Assembly (NCBI RefSeq): GCF_900188275.1
Contig: NZ_FZNY01000007.1
Coordinates: forward strand, 124,001-188,000
DNA: 64,000 nt
Source: Dokdonia pacifica
GTDB taxonomy: Bacteria; Bacteroidota; Bacteroidia; Flavobacteriales; Flavobacteriaceae
Direction: 5' to 3'
Of this stretch, positions 17,740 through 25,920 are shown in pieces (the first letter of the stretch is position 1; each line of letters begins with the position of its first letter). The position numbers and the translations under genes were made by a program. The notes under the pieces were generated by a model. It did no database searches and had not been told where the DNA came from. It saw only the letters and a list, made by a program, of their open reading frames with translations.

Positions 17740-18537
17740 TCAAGGCTCTACAACTCCAAGGACATAGAGTTGTTCTAAAGTAGGAGACGCACTTCCGCCT
17801 TCTGGTTCTAATGTAATTCCAAAGGCTTGAGAAGCATTTGGATTATCAACTTCAAAAAGCTGCGTTCCATTTGCATCATATTGATCAAGTACCGCCATAC
17901 TTGTAGGGGTTAATGGATCTAGGGTTAATGACCATAATTGATATACTTTACCTTCTGGAGGGTTTGGTAAACCACGTACATCTACATAGGCCTTTTCAGT
18001 GTCTTTATTCCAATAGATAGAAGCATAGGCTTCCGGTGCTATTTCTTGTGCTCCTAATGGTACTGATATGATATCTTTAGTACGTAAGACATCTAACAAT
18101 TCATTTGCCTTAGCCAATTCTTCTTCGGCCATATCTGTTTTACCTTGCTGAAGGAGTTGTTCTCGCTCTAAGGTGGTAATTTTATCTTCTAGTTTCTGAC
18201 CTTCCGAAAATTGATATCCTATCACAATTAATAATAGTACAGCGGCAGCCCATCCTAAATAGGCAGCTATTGGTATACGCTTTCGCGAAAGCGGAATCAC
18301 ATACTTCTCCTCTTTTGATTGAATTTTAGATCGTATACTTTCAAAACTTGAAGGGGTAGATGGCGCAGCGGCACTTGTGAGTTGTTGTAATGCAGTCTCA
18401 ATTTGCTCTACTTCTGCCTTGAGTTCAGGGTGTAACGCCACTAGTCGGGATACCTCAGCACTTTCTGCTTCGGAAAGTGTCCCGTAGACATAGAGTTCTA
18501 AAACTCCCGAGTCGATATATTCTTTAATATCTATCAC
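17740..18537 (-). CDS. Anti-sigma factor, RskA type
   Basis: A 265-residue membrane protein: an N-terminal zinc-less anti-sigma helical part (DSGVLELYVYGTLSEAESAEV), one TM segment (residues ~88-108) and a periplasmic C-terminal domain with the RskA signature (AYVDVRGLPNPPEGKVYQLW). Its start overlaps the stop of the ECF sigma gene by four bases, so the two are translationally coupled and the protein should sequester that sigma factor. Residues 83-86 (LSRK), just before the TM, are encoded by a copy of the dispersed palindrome. Confidence 0.88.
   Translation of the reverse strand: MIDIKEYIDSGVLELYVYGTLSEAESAEVSRLVALHPELKAEVEQIETALQQLTSAAAPSTPSSFESIRSKIQSKEEKYVIPLSRKRIPIAAYLGWAAAVLLLIVIGYQFSEGQKLEDKITTLEREQLLQQGKTDMAEEELAKANELLDVLRTKDIISVPLGAQEIAPEAYASIYWNKDTEKAYVDVRGLPNPPEGKVYQLWSLTLDPLTPTSMAVLDQYDANGTQLFEVDNPNASQAFGITLEPEGGSASPTLEQLYVLGVVEP
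18278..18293. repeat. Dispersed palindrome core inside the anti-sigma gene, copy 3
   Basis: CGCTTTCGCGAAAGCG is embedded in coding sequence and read in the same frame (Leu-Ser-Arg-Lys) as the copy in the mtfA-like gene, again next to a membrane segment. Confidence 0.85.
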
Positions 18538-19088
18538 GTTACTCCTAATACTTCTCTTAATTTATTGATACAAATTCTGTTTCGAGTTTTTACGGTTCCT
18601 AATGGAATGTCCAACTCTTCGGCAGTTTCTTTTTGTGTATACCCTTTAAAAAACAGCAATTGTATGACCTTCTTGCAAATAGGTTCTAGTACTTCTATAT
18701 ACTTTTTTATACCTATTGCATCTACTTTTGAAGAAAAATTATTTTTGTCTTCAAGGATATCTACGAAAAAAGCAGCACTCTGGTTTTGCTTACTGTCTTT
18801 AAATGCTTTTGAACGTGTTTTATCAATAGCTGCATTACGAGCAATATTGAGTAACCACGTAAAAAATCGACCTTTCTTAGAATTATAAGAACTTGCATTA
18901 TTCCATGCTTTAACAAACACATCTTGTAATACTTCTTCAGACAATTCTTGATCGTGTAATATACTATGAATAACACCCAGTATATTCTCACTATAGCGTT
19001 CATAAAGTTCTGCAAAAGCACTCTCGTCCTTTTGTTGAAATTTTGCTATAAGTTGGTCTGGTTGCATGGATCGTTTTACTGGCATCAA
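18534..19088 (-). CDS. ECF-type RNA polymerase sigma factor
   Basis: A 184-residue sigma-70 family ECF factor. Region 2 is FAELYERYSENILGVIHSIL and VFVKAWNNASSYNSKKGRFF; region 4 is VIQLLFFKGYTQKETAEELD and IPLGTVKTRNRICINKL. It is coupled to the RskA-type anti-sigma factor and resembles the SigK/SigL-RskA branch. Its regulon is not visible, although such factors usually control their own operon. The first Met codons (MMPVKRSM) leave the exact start open. Confidence 0.92.
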   Translation of the reverse strand: MMPVKRSMQPDQLIAKFQQKDESAFAELYERYSENILGVIHSILHDQELSEEVLQDVFVKAWNNASSYNSKKGRFFTWLLNIARNAAIDKTRSKAFKDSKQNQSAAFFVDILEDKNNFSSKVDAIGIKKYIEVLEPICKKVIQLLFFKGYTQKETAEELDIPLGTVKTRNRICINKLREVLGVT

Positions 19089-19141
19089 ATGTACTGTATT
19101 CCTGCCAAAAAAAATAATTCAAACCATGTATATCTTATCTT

Positions 19142-20071
19142 TTAAAATGTTTGTTTGAAAGATAATAAAAAGAACTTTTTAAATGTTTTTTCTGCCCAAA
19201 TACGTTCTTGCTCTGGCAACGGATTATGATCCAATATTAGCGCCATCATCGAATAGTCTTTCTCTTCATACGATCTTGGAATTGTAGCAATCGCATTATT
19301 ATTCATATGCACTAGAAATAGTCCTGGTATCCCCATTAACTGTTCTGGTAATGAAGTAAAACGATTATGTCCTGCATGTATCACCCAAGTGCTTTTCATT
19401 GTAGATAGATCTGGCAAAGTAGCTAACTCATTATGGTCTATATATAAATAACGTATTTGAGATAGTTCTCCAATGGTTTCAGGAAGTGTCTGTAACTTAT
19501 TATGATCCAACCATAATGAATATAAGTTAGGCAACTTACCTAAATACGTATAACTGGCTATATCATGCACTTCGTTATAAGACAAATTAAGGTCTTGTAG
19601 GCTTTCTAAACGCGTTATGGTTTCGGGTAGTTGCGTAAGTCGGTTTCCTTTTAAATTCAAAAACTCTAAGGGCATTCCTTCAATAGCTGTAATTACTTCT
19701 GTTAATGAAAGCGATGGATTATACCCAATTGATAGTTGCTTTAAATTTTTAAAGGCATTTAATTGTTTGGGGAGTTTAGTAAGGTTCAAACTATCTAAAA
19801 TAAGTACTTCTAGGGTTTCTGGAGATGGGAGTGATTCAAGAATAGCTCCAACATCTAATTGTGTATTACCTGATACGTTTAGCATTCGTAATGCTTGTAA
19901 TTTTTCAAATGCAATGGGGGTTTCTTTTAGATCTTGATAACTTAGATCTAAACGTCTTGTCTTAGAATCGACTGCTGTGGTCCTTACCGTTTCTCCATAA
20001 AAAGTATCATATGTACTACAACTAGATAGCAGCACAAGCAAAAGGATTGTAATGACAGTTGCTCTAATCAT
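19142..20071 (-). CDS. Leucine-rich-repeat lipoprotein, ~309 aa
   Basis: I place the start at 20071 (MIRATVITILLLVLLSSCS), not at the longer in-frame ATG at 20113, because only the shorter form begins with a proper lipoprotein signal (LLSSCS). The mature protein contains at least eight ~23-residue leucine-rich repeats of the type LPxxIxxLxxLxxLxLxxN (for example LTQLPETITRLESLQDLNLS, LQTLPETIGELSQIRYLYID). It is probably a surface or periplasmic binding scaffold. It overlaps the preceding gene by eight bases, implying co-translation with the outer-membrane protein at 20064-21017. Confidence 0.85.
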   Translation of the reverse strand: MIRATVITILLLVLLSSCSTYDTFYGETVRTTAVDSKTRRLDLSYQDLKETPIAFEKLQALRMLNVSGNTQLDVGAILESLPSPETLEVLILDSLNLTKLPKQLNAFKNLKQLSIGYNPSLSLTEVITAIEGMPLEFLNLKGNRLTQLPETITRLESLQDLNLSYNEVHDIASYTYLGKLPNLYSLWLDHNKLQTLPETIGELSQIRYLYIDHNELATLPDLSTMKSTWVIHAGHNRFTSLPEQLMGIPGLFLVHMNNNAIATIPRSYEEKDYSMMALILDHNPLPEQERIWAEKTFKKFFLLSFKQTF

Positions 20072-21017
20072 GGGGTACTTCTGAGTTATAAATGATACTT
20101 CCTGCGATTTCAAAAAACAAGGTGTCTTTTTCTTCTATATTCCAAGGGAAACGAGGGTTTAAACCAAAACCGTCATGCAATGTATTTTGTACATAGGCGC
20201 CTATCCATTGGCTATTGATTCCTAGTTTGGAATGTAGTACATAATTTTCATCTTGATAGGTCCCAAAAGCATAGAGGTTTGCATAAAAAAGGTCTTTAAA
20301 AGGAGGTAAGGTAAACCATACATTTTTTCGACCATCATCGGAATTTATACTATTTCTGGGAGATCTTGAATAATCTTGTTGTGGGGTAAATAATTCTAAT
20401 CCTAATCCTGCTTGATATATACGATAATCACTTTGAATATGAGCAAATCCTACCGTAAGTGATCCTGTGGTAGCATAATCTGTACGTTCACCATTAAATA
20501 GGTTACCGAACTTAAAGTCGTTTGAGAATACTGCATGAACACTATGATTTGCATTACTAAATCGCATGATAAATTGCCCTCTTTTTATTCCATAACTCTT
20601 TAAATCTTTAGGCAAGTAATCTTTCCCAAAACCAAACCCTAATCCATTAAAACCTCCTTTTTTACTTGGATCAAAAATAATAGCGGTATTCATTTCTGAA
20701 ACAGAAGACCCCAAAAGATTGGTGTTTTTACCGATACCTCCTAATGCAAAAAATTCATAACTATACGCAAGGCCTGATCTCTTTTTGGTATGCTTTTTAA
20801 AAAACTGATAGGATGCAAAAGACAAACCACTTTCTAATGATACATCGCCATAATTTGCAATTCCAAAACCAAACGCTCCTATTTTAAGCCATTGGTTTTG
20901 ATTTCCTAATGTGATTTCTGCTTTAAGTAATACACCGCCGTCTATTTGTAATTGTTGACTACTAAGTGTATAACTCAACAAAAAGAAACTTATATATATA
21001 AATGTACGAATGTTCAA
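20064..21017 (-). CDS. Predicted outer-membrane protein, 317 aa
   Basis: A signal peptide (FIYISFFLLSYTLSSQQ) leads a protein full of alternating strands with aromatic ends (for example YFKKHTKKRSGLAYSYEFFALGG, GFNGLGFGFGKDYL), consistent with an outer-membrane beta-barrel. I do not recognise a named family. It is coupled to the leucine-rich-repeat lipoprotein by an eight-base overlap, so the two may form a surface complex. Confidence 0.6.
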   Translation of the reverse strand: MNIRTFIYISFFLLSYTLSSQQLQIDGGVLLKAEITLGNQNQWLKIGAFGFGIANYGDVSLESGLSFASYQFFKKHTKKRSGLAYSYEFFALGGIGKNTNLLGSSVSEMNTAIIFDPSKKGGFNGLGFGFGKDYLPKDLKSYGIKRGQFIMRFSNANHSVHAVFSNDFKFGNLFNGERTDYATTGSLTVGFAHIQSDYRIYQAGLGLELFTPQQDYSRSPRNSINSDDGRKNVWFTLPPFKDLFYANLYAFGTYQDENYVLHSKLGINSQWIGAYVQNTLHDGFGLNPRFPWNIEEKDTLFFEIAGSIIYNSEVPHD

Positions 21018-21189
21018 TTCAAGAAGGTTAATGATGCATATTATGTAGGCAAGTTACTATTAAAATTACAGTAATAGCCATCTATTTTTTTTCCTTACTA
21101 ATTAGAGACAAGTACTAATTTTAATAAACATTTAAAGTTTGCATGTTATTTTTTGCTGTACTTTTAAAAAGTTCTAACAATACTACCTC

Positions 21190-23526
21190 ATGAAACGCAC
21201 TTATATAGGCATTATACTATTTGCTATTTTGCTAATCATTTTTAGTGTTTCTGCATTTACAACCACTTCAAAAGATAATGCATCACATAAGAATATTGCA
21301 TTAGCACAAGAGGAAATAGTGCCTCCGCCTACGCGTCGTGAATTAAGACGTAGTTTTTTTAACAAACGAGAAGTTCTTATTGTGTATGGAACTAAAGATG
21401 CTAAGCTTCAAAATAAATATAAAGCGCTTCTAGATACTATCAATCAAATTCCTCAAAGCGGAAGACGTAGAAATGCGACCTTTTCCTATAAAGCAGCATC
21501 AGAAATTACAGCATCAGATATACAAAACAACATTCTTTTTTTAGTAGGCACTCCTAAAGAGCACCCTTTACTACATCGGTTTACACAATCAATACCTATT
21601 AAAATCTCTGATCAAGGAATTTCATTTCATTCAAAAACACATACCAGCAACTCACACATCTTATCGGTTTCTTTTTATCCTAATCCAGAAAACAACAAAC
21701 TTCCATTCAGTTTTTTTACGGGAAATGACCCTCAAGCACTTTATGACTTTTTTGAAGGTAGTATTCAAAAAGCTGGTGCTTCTTTTTTCTGGCAAAGTAT
21801 GGATTATGAAGTATACAACGCTTCTACTAGAATAGTTCTTGGTAATTTCAATACATCATGGCAGCTAGACACCACTAGCCATTTTGATTATTCAGAAGGG
21901 AACAATACTATATCGCAATCGGAAAATTATATTATTACGACACACCAAAAAAAACTATCACAAGAGGCTACAAATACGTTGGTTTCTGATTTAGAGAACA
22001 CCTACCAAAACATCATTAATTTTTCAGGACATAAAGGAAGTATTCCTAAGATTACCTATCATATCTATAATACCGCAGAAGACAAAGGTTTAATGCTAGG
22101 CAATACGCAGCAAGCACATATTGATATTCAAAACAATACAGTACATACGATCATTAATGATAAGTATTCAAACAATTATATCGAGAAAGAGAATGAACTC
22201 ATTTTACATCACACCCTTGGAAATGCTTCTTCTATAACACTTTCGAAAGGGCTTTCGGTATATTTTACTGATCAATGGCAAAGAGAAGGATATCCTTATT
22301 GGACTGCAAGACTTTATGAATCAAAAAACACTCTTACTCTAAAAGAATTATTTGATAATGAATTGATGGAGAAAGAATCTCCATTACTTACAGAGTGTAT
22401 GTCTGGATCACTAGTTACCTTCTTAATAGATCACTTTGGAAAAGAGTTATTCTTGCAACGATTTAATGATTGGATCCCATCAGAAAAAGAGTTACAATCT
22501 TTAGAGCCAATATGGCAACAATATCTTGCGAGAGAAGCTACAAAACACCCTAAAAAGAAACGAGTAAAACCTACGTTAACCTATCTGAAAGGATTCAATT
22601 TTGCTCATGAAGGATATAGTATTTACAATGGCTACTTATCTCAAAAAGCAACCGAAGCTATTGCAAAACAGCAAGACATGGGAAGTAACGCACTTGCCAT
22701 TGTACCTTATAGCTATATCCGTATGGGTAACCCACCCACCTATCTTTCTATAGGAAGCAGAGCTGGTTCTGAAAATGACCAAGGTGTTGTACATAGTGCT
22801 TATGAAGCTAAAAAAAGAGGGATGCAATCACTATTAAAACCTCAGGTGTTTTTTGGTAATAGCTGGCCTGGTGCTCTTGAATATGAAACCGAAGAAGATT
22901 GGAATGCATTTTTTGATTACTATTATAGATGGATTCGACATTATGCTTTTCTTGCAGAAATTCATGAAATAGATGCTTTGTGTATGGGGGTTGAGTTTGT
23001 AAAAGCTACACTTACTCATAGCGAACAATGGAAAGAAATGTTCCAAAAAACAAGAAGTTTATATCAAGGTAATCTTACGTATGCAGCCAATTGGGGAGAA
23101 GAGTTTGAAACCATCGATTTTTGGAATGAATTGGATTTTATCGGGCTAAATTCTTATTATCCTTTAAGTAAAAATGACACTCCTACAGATGAGGAATTAA
23201 AAGCAAATTTTGAGACTATTAAGACTAAGATTGAAAAGGTATACCAAACCTATAAAAAACCAATAGTTTTTACAGAAATAGGGTTTAGAAGTATTGAAAT
23301 GCCTTGGAAAAACCCTCATGCAGATGGCGATACTCCTTTTAATGATGAGCATCAGCGACGTTGTTATGAAGTCATTTTTGAAGGGATTCAAAATGAGCCA
23401 TGGTGTAAAGGGATTTTATGGTGGAAATTCCCTAGTTATTTAGAATATAGAGGCATAGAGAATACTGCTTTTACGCCCAATAATAAAACGACCGAGGCTA
23501 CTGTACGAAAATGGTTCAGTAAGTAG
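21190..23526 (+). CDS. GH113-like glycoside hydrolase fused to a degenerate peptidase-like domain
   Basis: A 778-residue exported or anchored protein (N-terminal TM/signal around residues 6-23). Residues ~460-778 form a TIM-barrel glycosidase of the GH113 type (KGFNFAHEG, NALAIVPYSYIRMG, LLKPQVFFG). The likely acid/base Glu is in MGVEFVKAT (near 601), the nucleophile Glu in VFTEIGFRS (near 696), and there is a terminal ILWWKFPSY. Residues ~210-440 resemble a gluzincin-type 'peptidase MA' domain, but the expected HExxH is HHTLG, so it looks catalytically dead. GH113 enzymes are mainly beta-mannanases; the true substrate is not shown. Confidence 0.75.
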   Translation: MKRTYIGIILFAILLIIFSVSAFTTTSKDNASHKNIALAQEEIVPPPTRRELRRSFFNKREVLIVYGTKDAKLQNKYKALLDTINQIPQSGRRRNATFSYKAASEITASDIQNNILFLVGTPKEHPLLHRFTQSIPIKISDQGISFHSKTHTSNSHILSVSFYPNPENNKLPFSFFTGNDPQALYDFFEGSIQKAGASFFWQSMDYEVYNASTRIVLGNFNTSWQLDTTSHFDYSEGNNTISQSENYIITTHQKKLSQEATNTLVSDLENTYQNIINFSGHKGSIPKITYHIYNTAEDKGLMLGNTQQAHIDIQNNTVHTIINDKYSNNYIEKENELILHHTLGNASSITLSKGLSVYFTDQWQREGYPYWTARLYESKNTLTLKELFDNELMEKESPLLTECMSGSLVTFLIDHFGKELFLQRFNDWIPSEKELQSLEPIWQQYLAREATKHPKKKRVKPTLTYLKGFNFAHEGYSIYNGYLSQKATEAIAKQQDMGSNALAIVPYSYIRMGNPPTYLSIGSRAGSENDQGVVHSAYEAKKRGMQSLLKPQVFFGNSWPGALEYETEEDWNAFFDYYYRWIRHYAFLAEIHEIDALCMGVEFVKATLTHSEQWKEMFQKTRSLYQGNLTYAANWGEEFETIDFWNELDFIGLNSYYPLSKNDTPTDEELKANFETIKTKIEKVYQTYKKPIVFTEIGFRSIEMPWKNPHADGDTPFNDEHQRRCYEVIFEGIQNEPWCKGILWWKFPSYLEYRGIENTAFTPNNKTTEATVRKWFSK

Positions 23527-23556
23527 GATTGCTACCTTACTAGTATTGTTTCTGGG

Positions 23557-23576
23557 TACGCTTTCGCGAAAGCGTA
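23557..23576. repeat. Dispersed palindrome, copy 4 (perfect)
   Basis: A perfect TACGCTTTCGCGAAAGCGTA lies 30 bases after the GH113-like gene, in the short space before the aldose epimerase gene. Confidence 0.9.
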
Positions 23577-23648
23577 TAAAAAGATCTCCATGGGATTACT
23601 TTTGTGATCCATTAAAGTTAGTTATATTTCGATCATATAGCTTTTTCT

Positions 23649-24638
23649 ATGCCCAAAATTGAAACAAGAACTCTTACAAATATAAATGGATGTAGCATAG
23701 AAATATCTAATTATGGAGCTACTATCACATCTCTAAAGGTTCCTAATAAATATGGCGAAATCACCAATGTTGTTGTAGGACTTGCTACTCCTCAAGCATA
23801 TACAACACCTTCACACATAGCGCATAATTTATATTTAGGATGTACTATAGGAAGGTATGCGGGTCGTATTTCAAACACTAAAGAAGATAAACTCATTAAA
23901 GACATAAATCTCACTTTTAAAAATGGAGTTCATTTACATGGAGGTACACATGGATTTGATAAAAAATACTGGACATTTAAATCACAGGAAAATTCTCAAG
24001 AAATCACTTTAAGTTATGTAAGCAAACATCTTGAAGAAGGATATCCTGGGAATTTAGAGGTATCTGCAAGCTTTATACTTACAGAAAACAATGAAGTTAC
24101 TATAACATATACTGCAATTACAGATACTACCACTCATGTAAATCTTACCAATCATTCTTACTTTAATCTTAACGGATCCGGTAGTATTCTTGATCATTAT
24201 TTACAAGTAGCGAGCAAGCATTATTTAGAGGTAGATTCAAATCTTATCCCAACAGGAACCTATGTTCCTACATTACATAGTTATTATGACTTATCACAGA
24301 AATCACAAATAGGCAATTCAACATTTAAAGGATATGATGATACATTTATTCTAGAAGATAAAATAACAAAAGCCTCTTTATATGCTCCTACGTCTGGAAT
24401 TCAAATGGACGTTGAAACGAATCAACCTGCAATGGTTATTTATACCCCAAAAATATTTCCAGAACTACCTTTTAAAGATAATCTTTTATACACCGCATAT
24501 CCTGCTATATGTTTTGAGAATCAATGTTTTCCTGATGCGCCAAACAATACTCATTTTCCGTCTACTGTCATACATCCAGGTGATGTATATAAAAACAAAA
24601 GCGTATTCAAGTTTTCTATTGTAGATTCATCTTTATAA
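23649..24638 (+). CDS. galM: Aldose 1-epimerase (mutarotase)
   Basis: A 329-residue galactose-mutarotase-fold protein without a signal peptide. It has the ISNYGATITSLKVPN start, GRYAGRIS, the catalytic His in LTNHSYFNLNG and the catalytic Glu in ICFENQCFPDAPN. It interconverts alpha and beta anomers of aldoses. It lies directly after the GH113-like gene on the same strand, so the two may act in sequence on a glycan-derived sugar. Confidence 0.92.
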   Translation: MPKIETRTLTNINGCSIEISNYGATITSLKVPNKYGEITNVVVGLATPQAYTTPSHIAHNLYLGCTIGRYAGRISNTKEDKLIKDINLTFKNGVHLHGGTHGFDKKYWTFKSQENSQEITLSYVSKHLEEGYPGNLEVSASFILTENNEVTITYTAITDTTTHVNLTNHSYFNLNGSGSILDHYLQVASKHYLEVDSNLIPTGTYVPTLHSYYDLSQKSQIGNSTFKGYDDTFILEDKITKASLYAPTSGIQMDVETNQPAMVIYTPKIFPELPFKDNLLYTAYPAICFENQCFPDAPNNTHFPSTVIHPGDVYKNKSVFKFSIVDSSL

Positions 24639-24645
24639 AATAAAA

Positions 24646-24669
24646 AAGCGAACTTTTTAAAGTTCGCTT
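24646..24669 (-). terminator. Hairpin between galM and the leader-peptide gene
   Basis: AAGCGAACTTT and AAAGTTCGCTT form an 11-base-pair stem. The run of six Ts follows on the minus strand, so it mainly terminates the small peptide gene at 24693-24863, although it may also slow transcription out of galM. Confidence 0.7.
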
Positions 24670-24692
24670 ACCCAACTTGGCTAATGCCTGCA

Positions 24693-24863
24693 TTATACTG
24701 GATCACCAGGAGCCGTACAAATACAAGCAATGCATTCTTGTGTAGGATGACATTCTTCATCGGAGTGACAAATATTTCTAGGAATCCATCCTCCTTCTAT
24801 TTGTCTTTGTGACGCATTATTTAATTCTTTAACTCCGTTTAATTTTAAAATTGATTTTAGCAT
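24693..24863 (-). CDS. Small Cys-rich peptide with double-glycine leader, 56 aa
   Basis: An ATG at 24863 opens a 56-codon gene. Residues 1-25 look like a bacteriocin-type/double-glycine leader: MLKSILKLNGVKELNNAS, then RQIEGG. The remaining 31 residues begin WIPRN and hold five cysteines within 18 residues (Cys32, 38, 44, 47, 49) in an acidic, His-containing core. In Bacteroidetes such leaders are cleaved and exported by PCAT-type ABC transporters, none of which is encoded nearby. The terminator just downstream fits a monocistronic transcript. It could be a bacteriocin, signal peptide or modified (RiPP-like) peptide. Confidence 0.7.
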   Translation of the reverse strand: MLKSILKLNGVKELNNASQRQIEGGWIPRNICHSDEECHPTQECIACICTAPGDPV

Positions 24864-25044
24864 AATAGTGTGTTTTATGAGATTAGTTATTCTATAAAAT
24901 TAAACAAATTTTACTGATTATCAGCATGTTACGTGTTATCCGTACATTTTTTAATTCTTTCCAGTAATTTTATAATAAAACCCCTTGAATGTAGAAGAAG
25001 AGTATATATATACGTCTATTATATACTATCAAGTCTCTATACAA

Positions 25045-25076
25045 AATACCCTTTAAGACCTATCTTAAAGGGTATT
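25045..25076 (-). terminator. Hairpin, probable end of the eCIS transcript
   Basis: AATACCCTTTAAGA and its exact complement form a 14-base-pair stem with a four-base loop; on the minus strand it runs into TATTTTGTAT. It lies 160 bases beyond the last eCIS gene and is the best candidate for the operon terminator. Confidence 0.6.
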
Positions 25077-25093
25077 ACTTCTTTTAAAAGTTG

Positions 25094-25187
25094 AACCTAG
25101 AAAACACATCACACTTTTATACAATCTTTTGTAACTCCTTTCTATAAAAACAATAATTCAAAAGTGCTAAGATGTGTTTCTTAGGTT
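25094..25187. repeat. Long imperfect inverted repeat after the eCIS operon
   Basis: The left arm 25094-25118 (AACCTAGAAAACACATC then CACTTTT) pairs with the right arm 25160-25187. There are two mismatches and a three-base bulge, and the arms are separated by 41 bases. It could form a large RNA hairpin in the 3' untranslated region. Confidence 0.5.
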
Positions 25188-25235
25188 TTACTAATTACCA
25201 ATTATTAATCAACAAAATATTTATTATTGCTTTTT

Positions 25236-25616
25236 TTATTCCGCTGCTTGACCGCCGTCATCTGGAGCGATGATTTCACCGCCACCGCCGCCACCGCCGC
25301 CGCCAGTGTCTATTGGGTCTCCTCCTCCTGTATCGATAGGATCTCCTCCGCCAGTATCAATAGGACCTTTATCACACGATCTAGCAACACTAAAGGCTGC
25401 CACTGTATCGAACCATGCACTAACCCCTCCTGCAGTTTCAATTTGAATACCCATATCATAGGTTCCTATTAAAGGAATATCTGGGGTTTGTGGATTTGAT
25501 ACCGTTACCGGAAAAAGAATCCAGTTTACTTCTCCAGATAGTCTATATCTCCCATTGATTTTAAGAATAGGATCAACAGTACTCTCTGGTACTACCGCAA
25601 AATTTATACTACACAT
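25236..25616 (-). CDS. Gly-rich small protein ending the eCIS operon, 126 aa
   Basis: Residues 1-~75 look like a compact beta-domain (INGRYRLSGEVNWILFPVTV, DMGIQIETAGGVSAWFDTVA). Then come nearly three octapeptide repeats of PIDTGGGD followed by nine glycines and an acidic tail. The repeats are encoded by diverged synonymous codons. No signal peptide. It lies 73 bases after the CC-repeat fibre protein, so it is likely a structural or fibre-tip component of the particle; no family is recognised. Confidence 0.6.
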   Translation of the reverse strand: MCSINFAVVPESTVDPILKINGRYRLSGEVNWILFPVTVSNPQTPDIPLIGTYDMGIQIETAGGVSAWFDTVAAFSVARSCDKGPIDTGGGDPIDTGGGDPIDTGGGGGGGGGEIIAPDDGGQAAE

Positions 25617-25689
25617 AATTTAAAATTTATTTAATCTATTATACTTATTCTATTTATTGTATTCACGATGCTTATTACACATCTATTAT

Positions 25690-25920
25690 TTAGGATATTA
25701 ATGTTACACAACATGCAGGGTCTGGGAAAATAACTCCGACAACTCTTGGTGTTATTCCACCTTCCTGACAACAATTATCTGGAAGGAAATTAACAGCATT
25801 CACTTTTGGAGTTATATTCTCTACACAACAATTACCTGTTGAGAAATTAACAGCACTAACTTTTGGAATTATATTCTCTGCACAACAATTACCATCTGGA
25901 AATAAGATCTCAGAAATCTC
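25690..25920 (-). repeat. Coding repeats with paired cysteines at the C-terminus of fibre-like protein A
   Basis: The last 76 residues contain four Cys-Cys pairs spaced 19-21 residues apart in repeats resembling NCCxENITPKVxAVNFxxx. At DNA level the repeats are diverged but still alignable. Vicinal cysteines at regular spacing suggest disulfide or metal cross-linking along a fibre. Confidence 0.75.

Larger units (their letters stand above)
24864..25235. other. Intergenic stretch with two hairpins, no gene
   Basis: These 372 bases between the leader-peptide gene and the last eCIS gene carry no convincing open frame. They hold a perfect hairpin at 25045-25076 and a long imperfect inverted repeat at 25094-25187, both listed separately. 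They should also include the promoter of the leader-peptide gene, which I could not locate with confidence. Confidence 0.6.

Noticed and set aside
20072-20113. Upstream start of the leucine-rich-repeat lipoprotein at 20113
   Set aside because: It would place 14 extra residues before the lipoprotein signal; the start at 20071 gives a proper signal peptide.
25266-25367. CRISPR-like or minisatellite array in the Gly-rich gene
   Set aside because: The units are 24 bases without spacers, are in frame and encode PIDTGGGD; this is a coding repeat.
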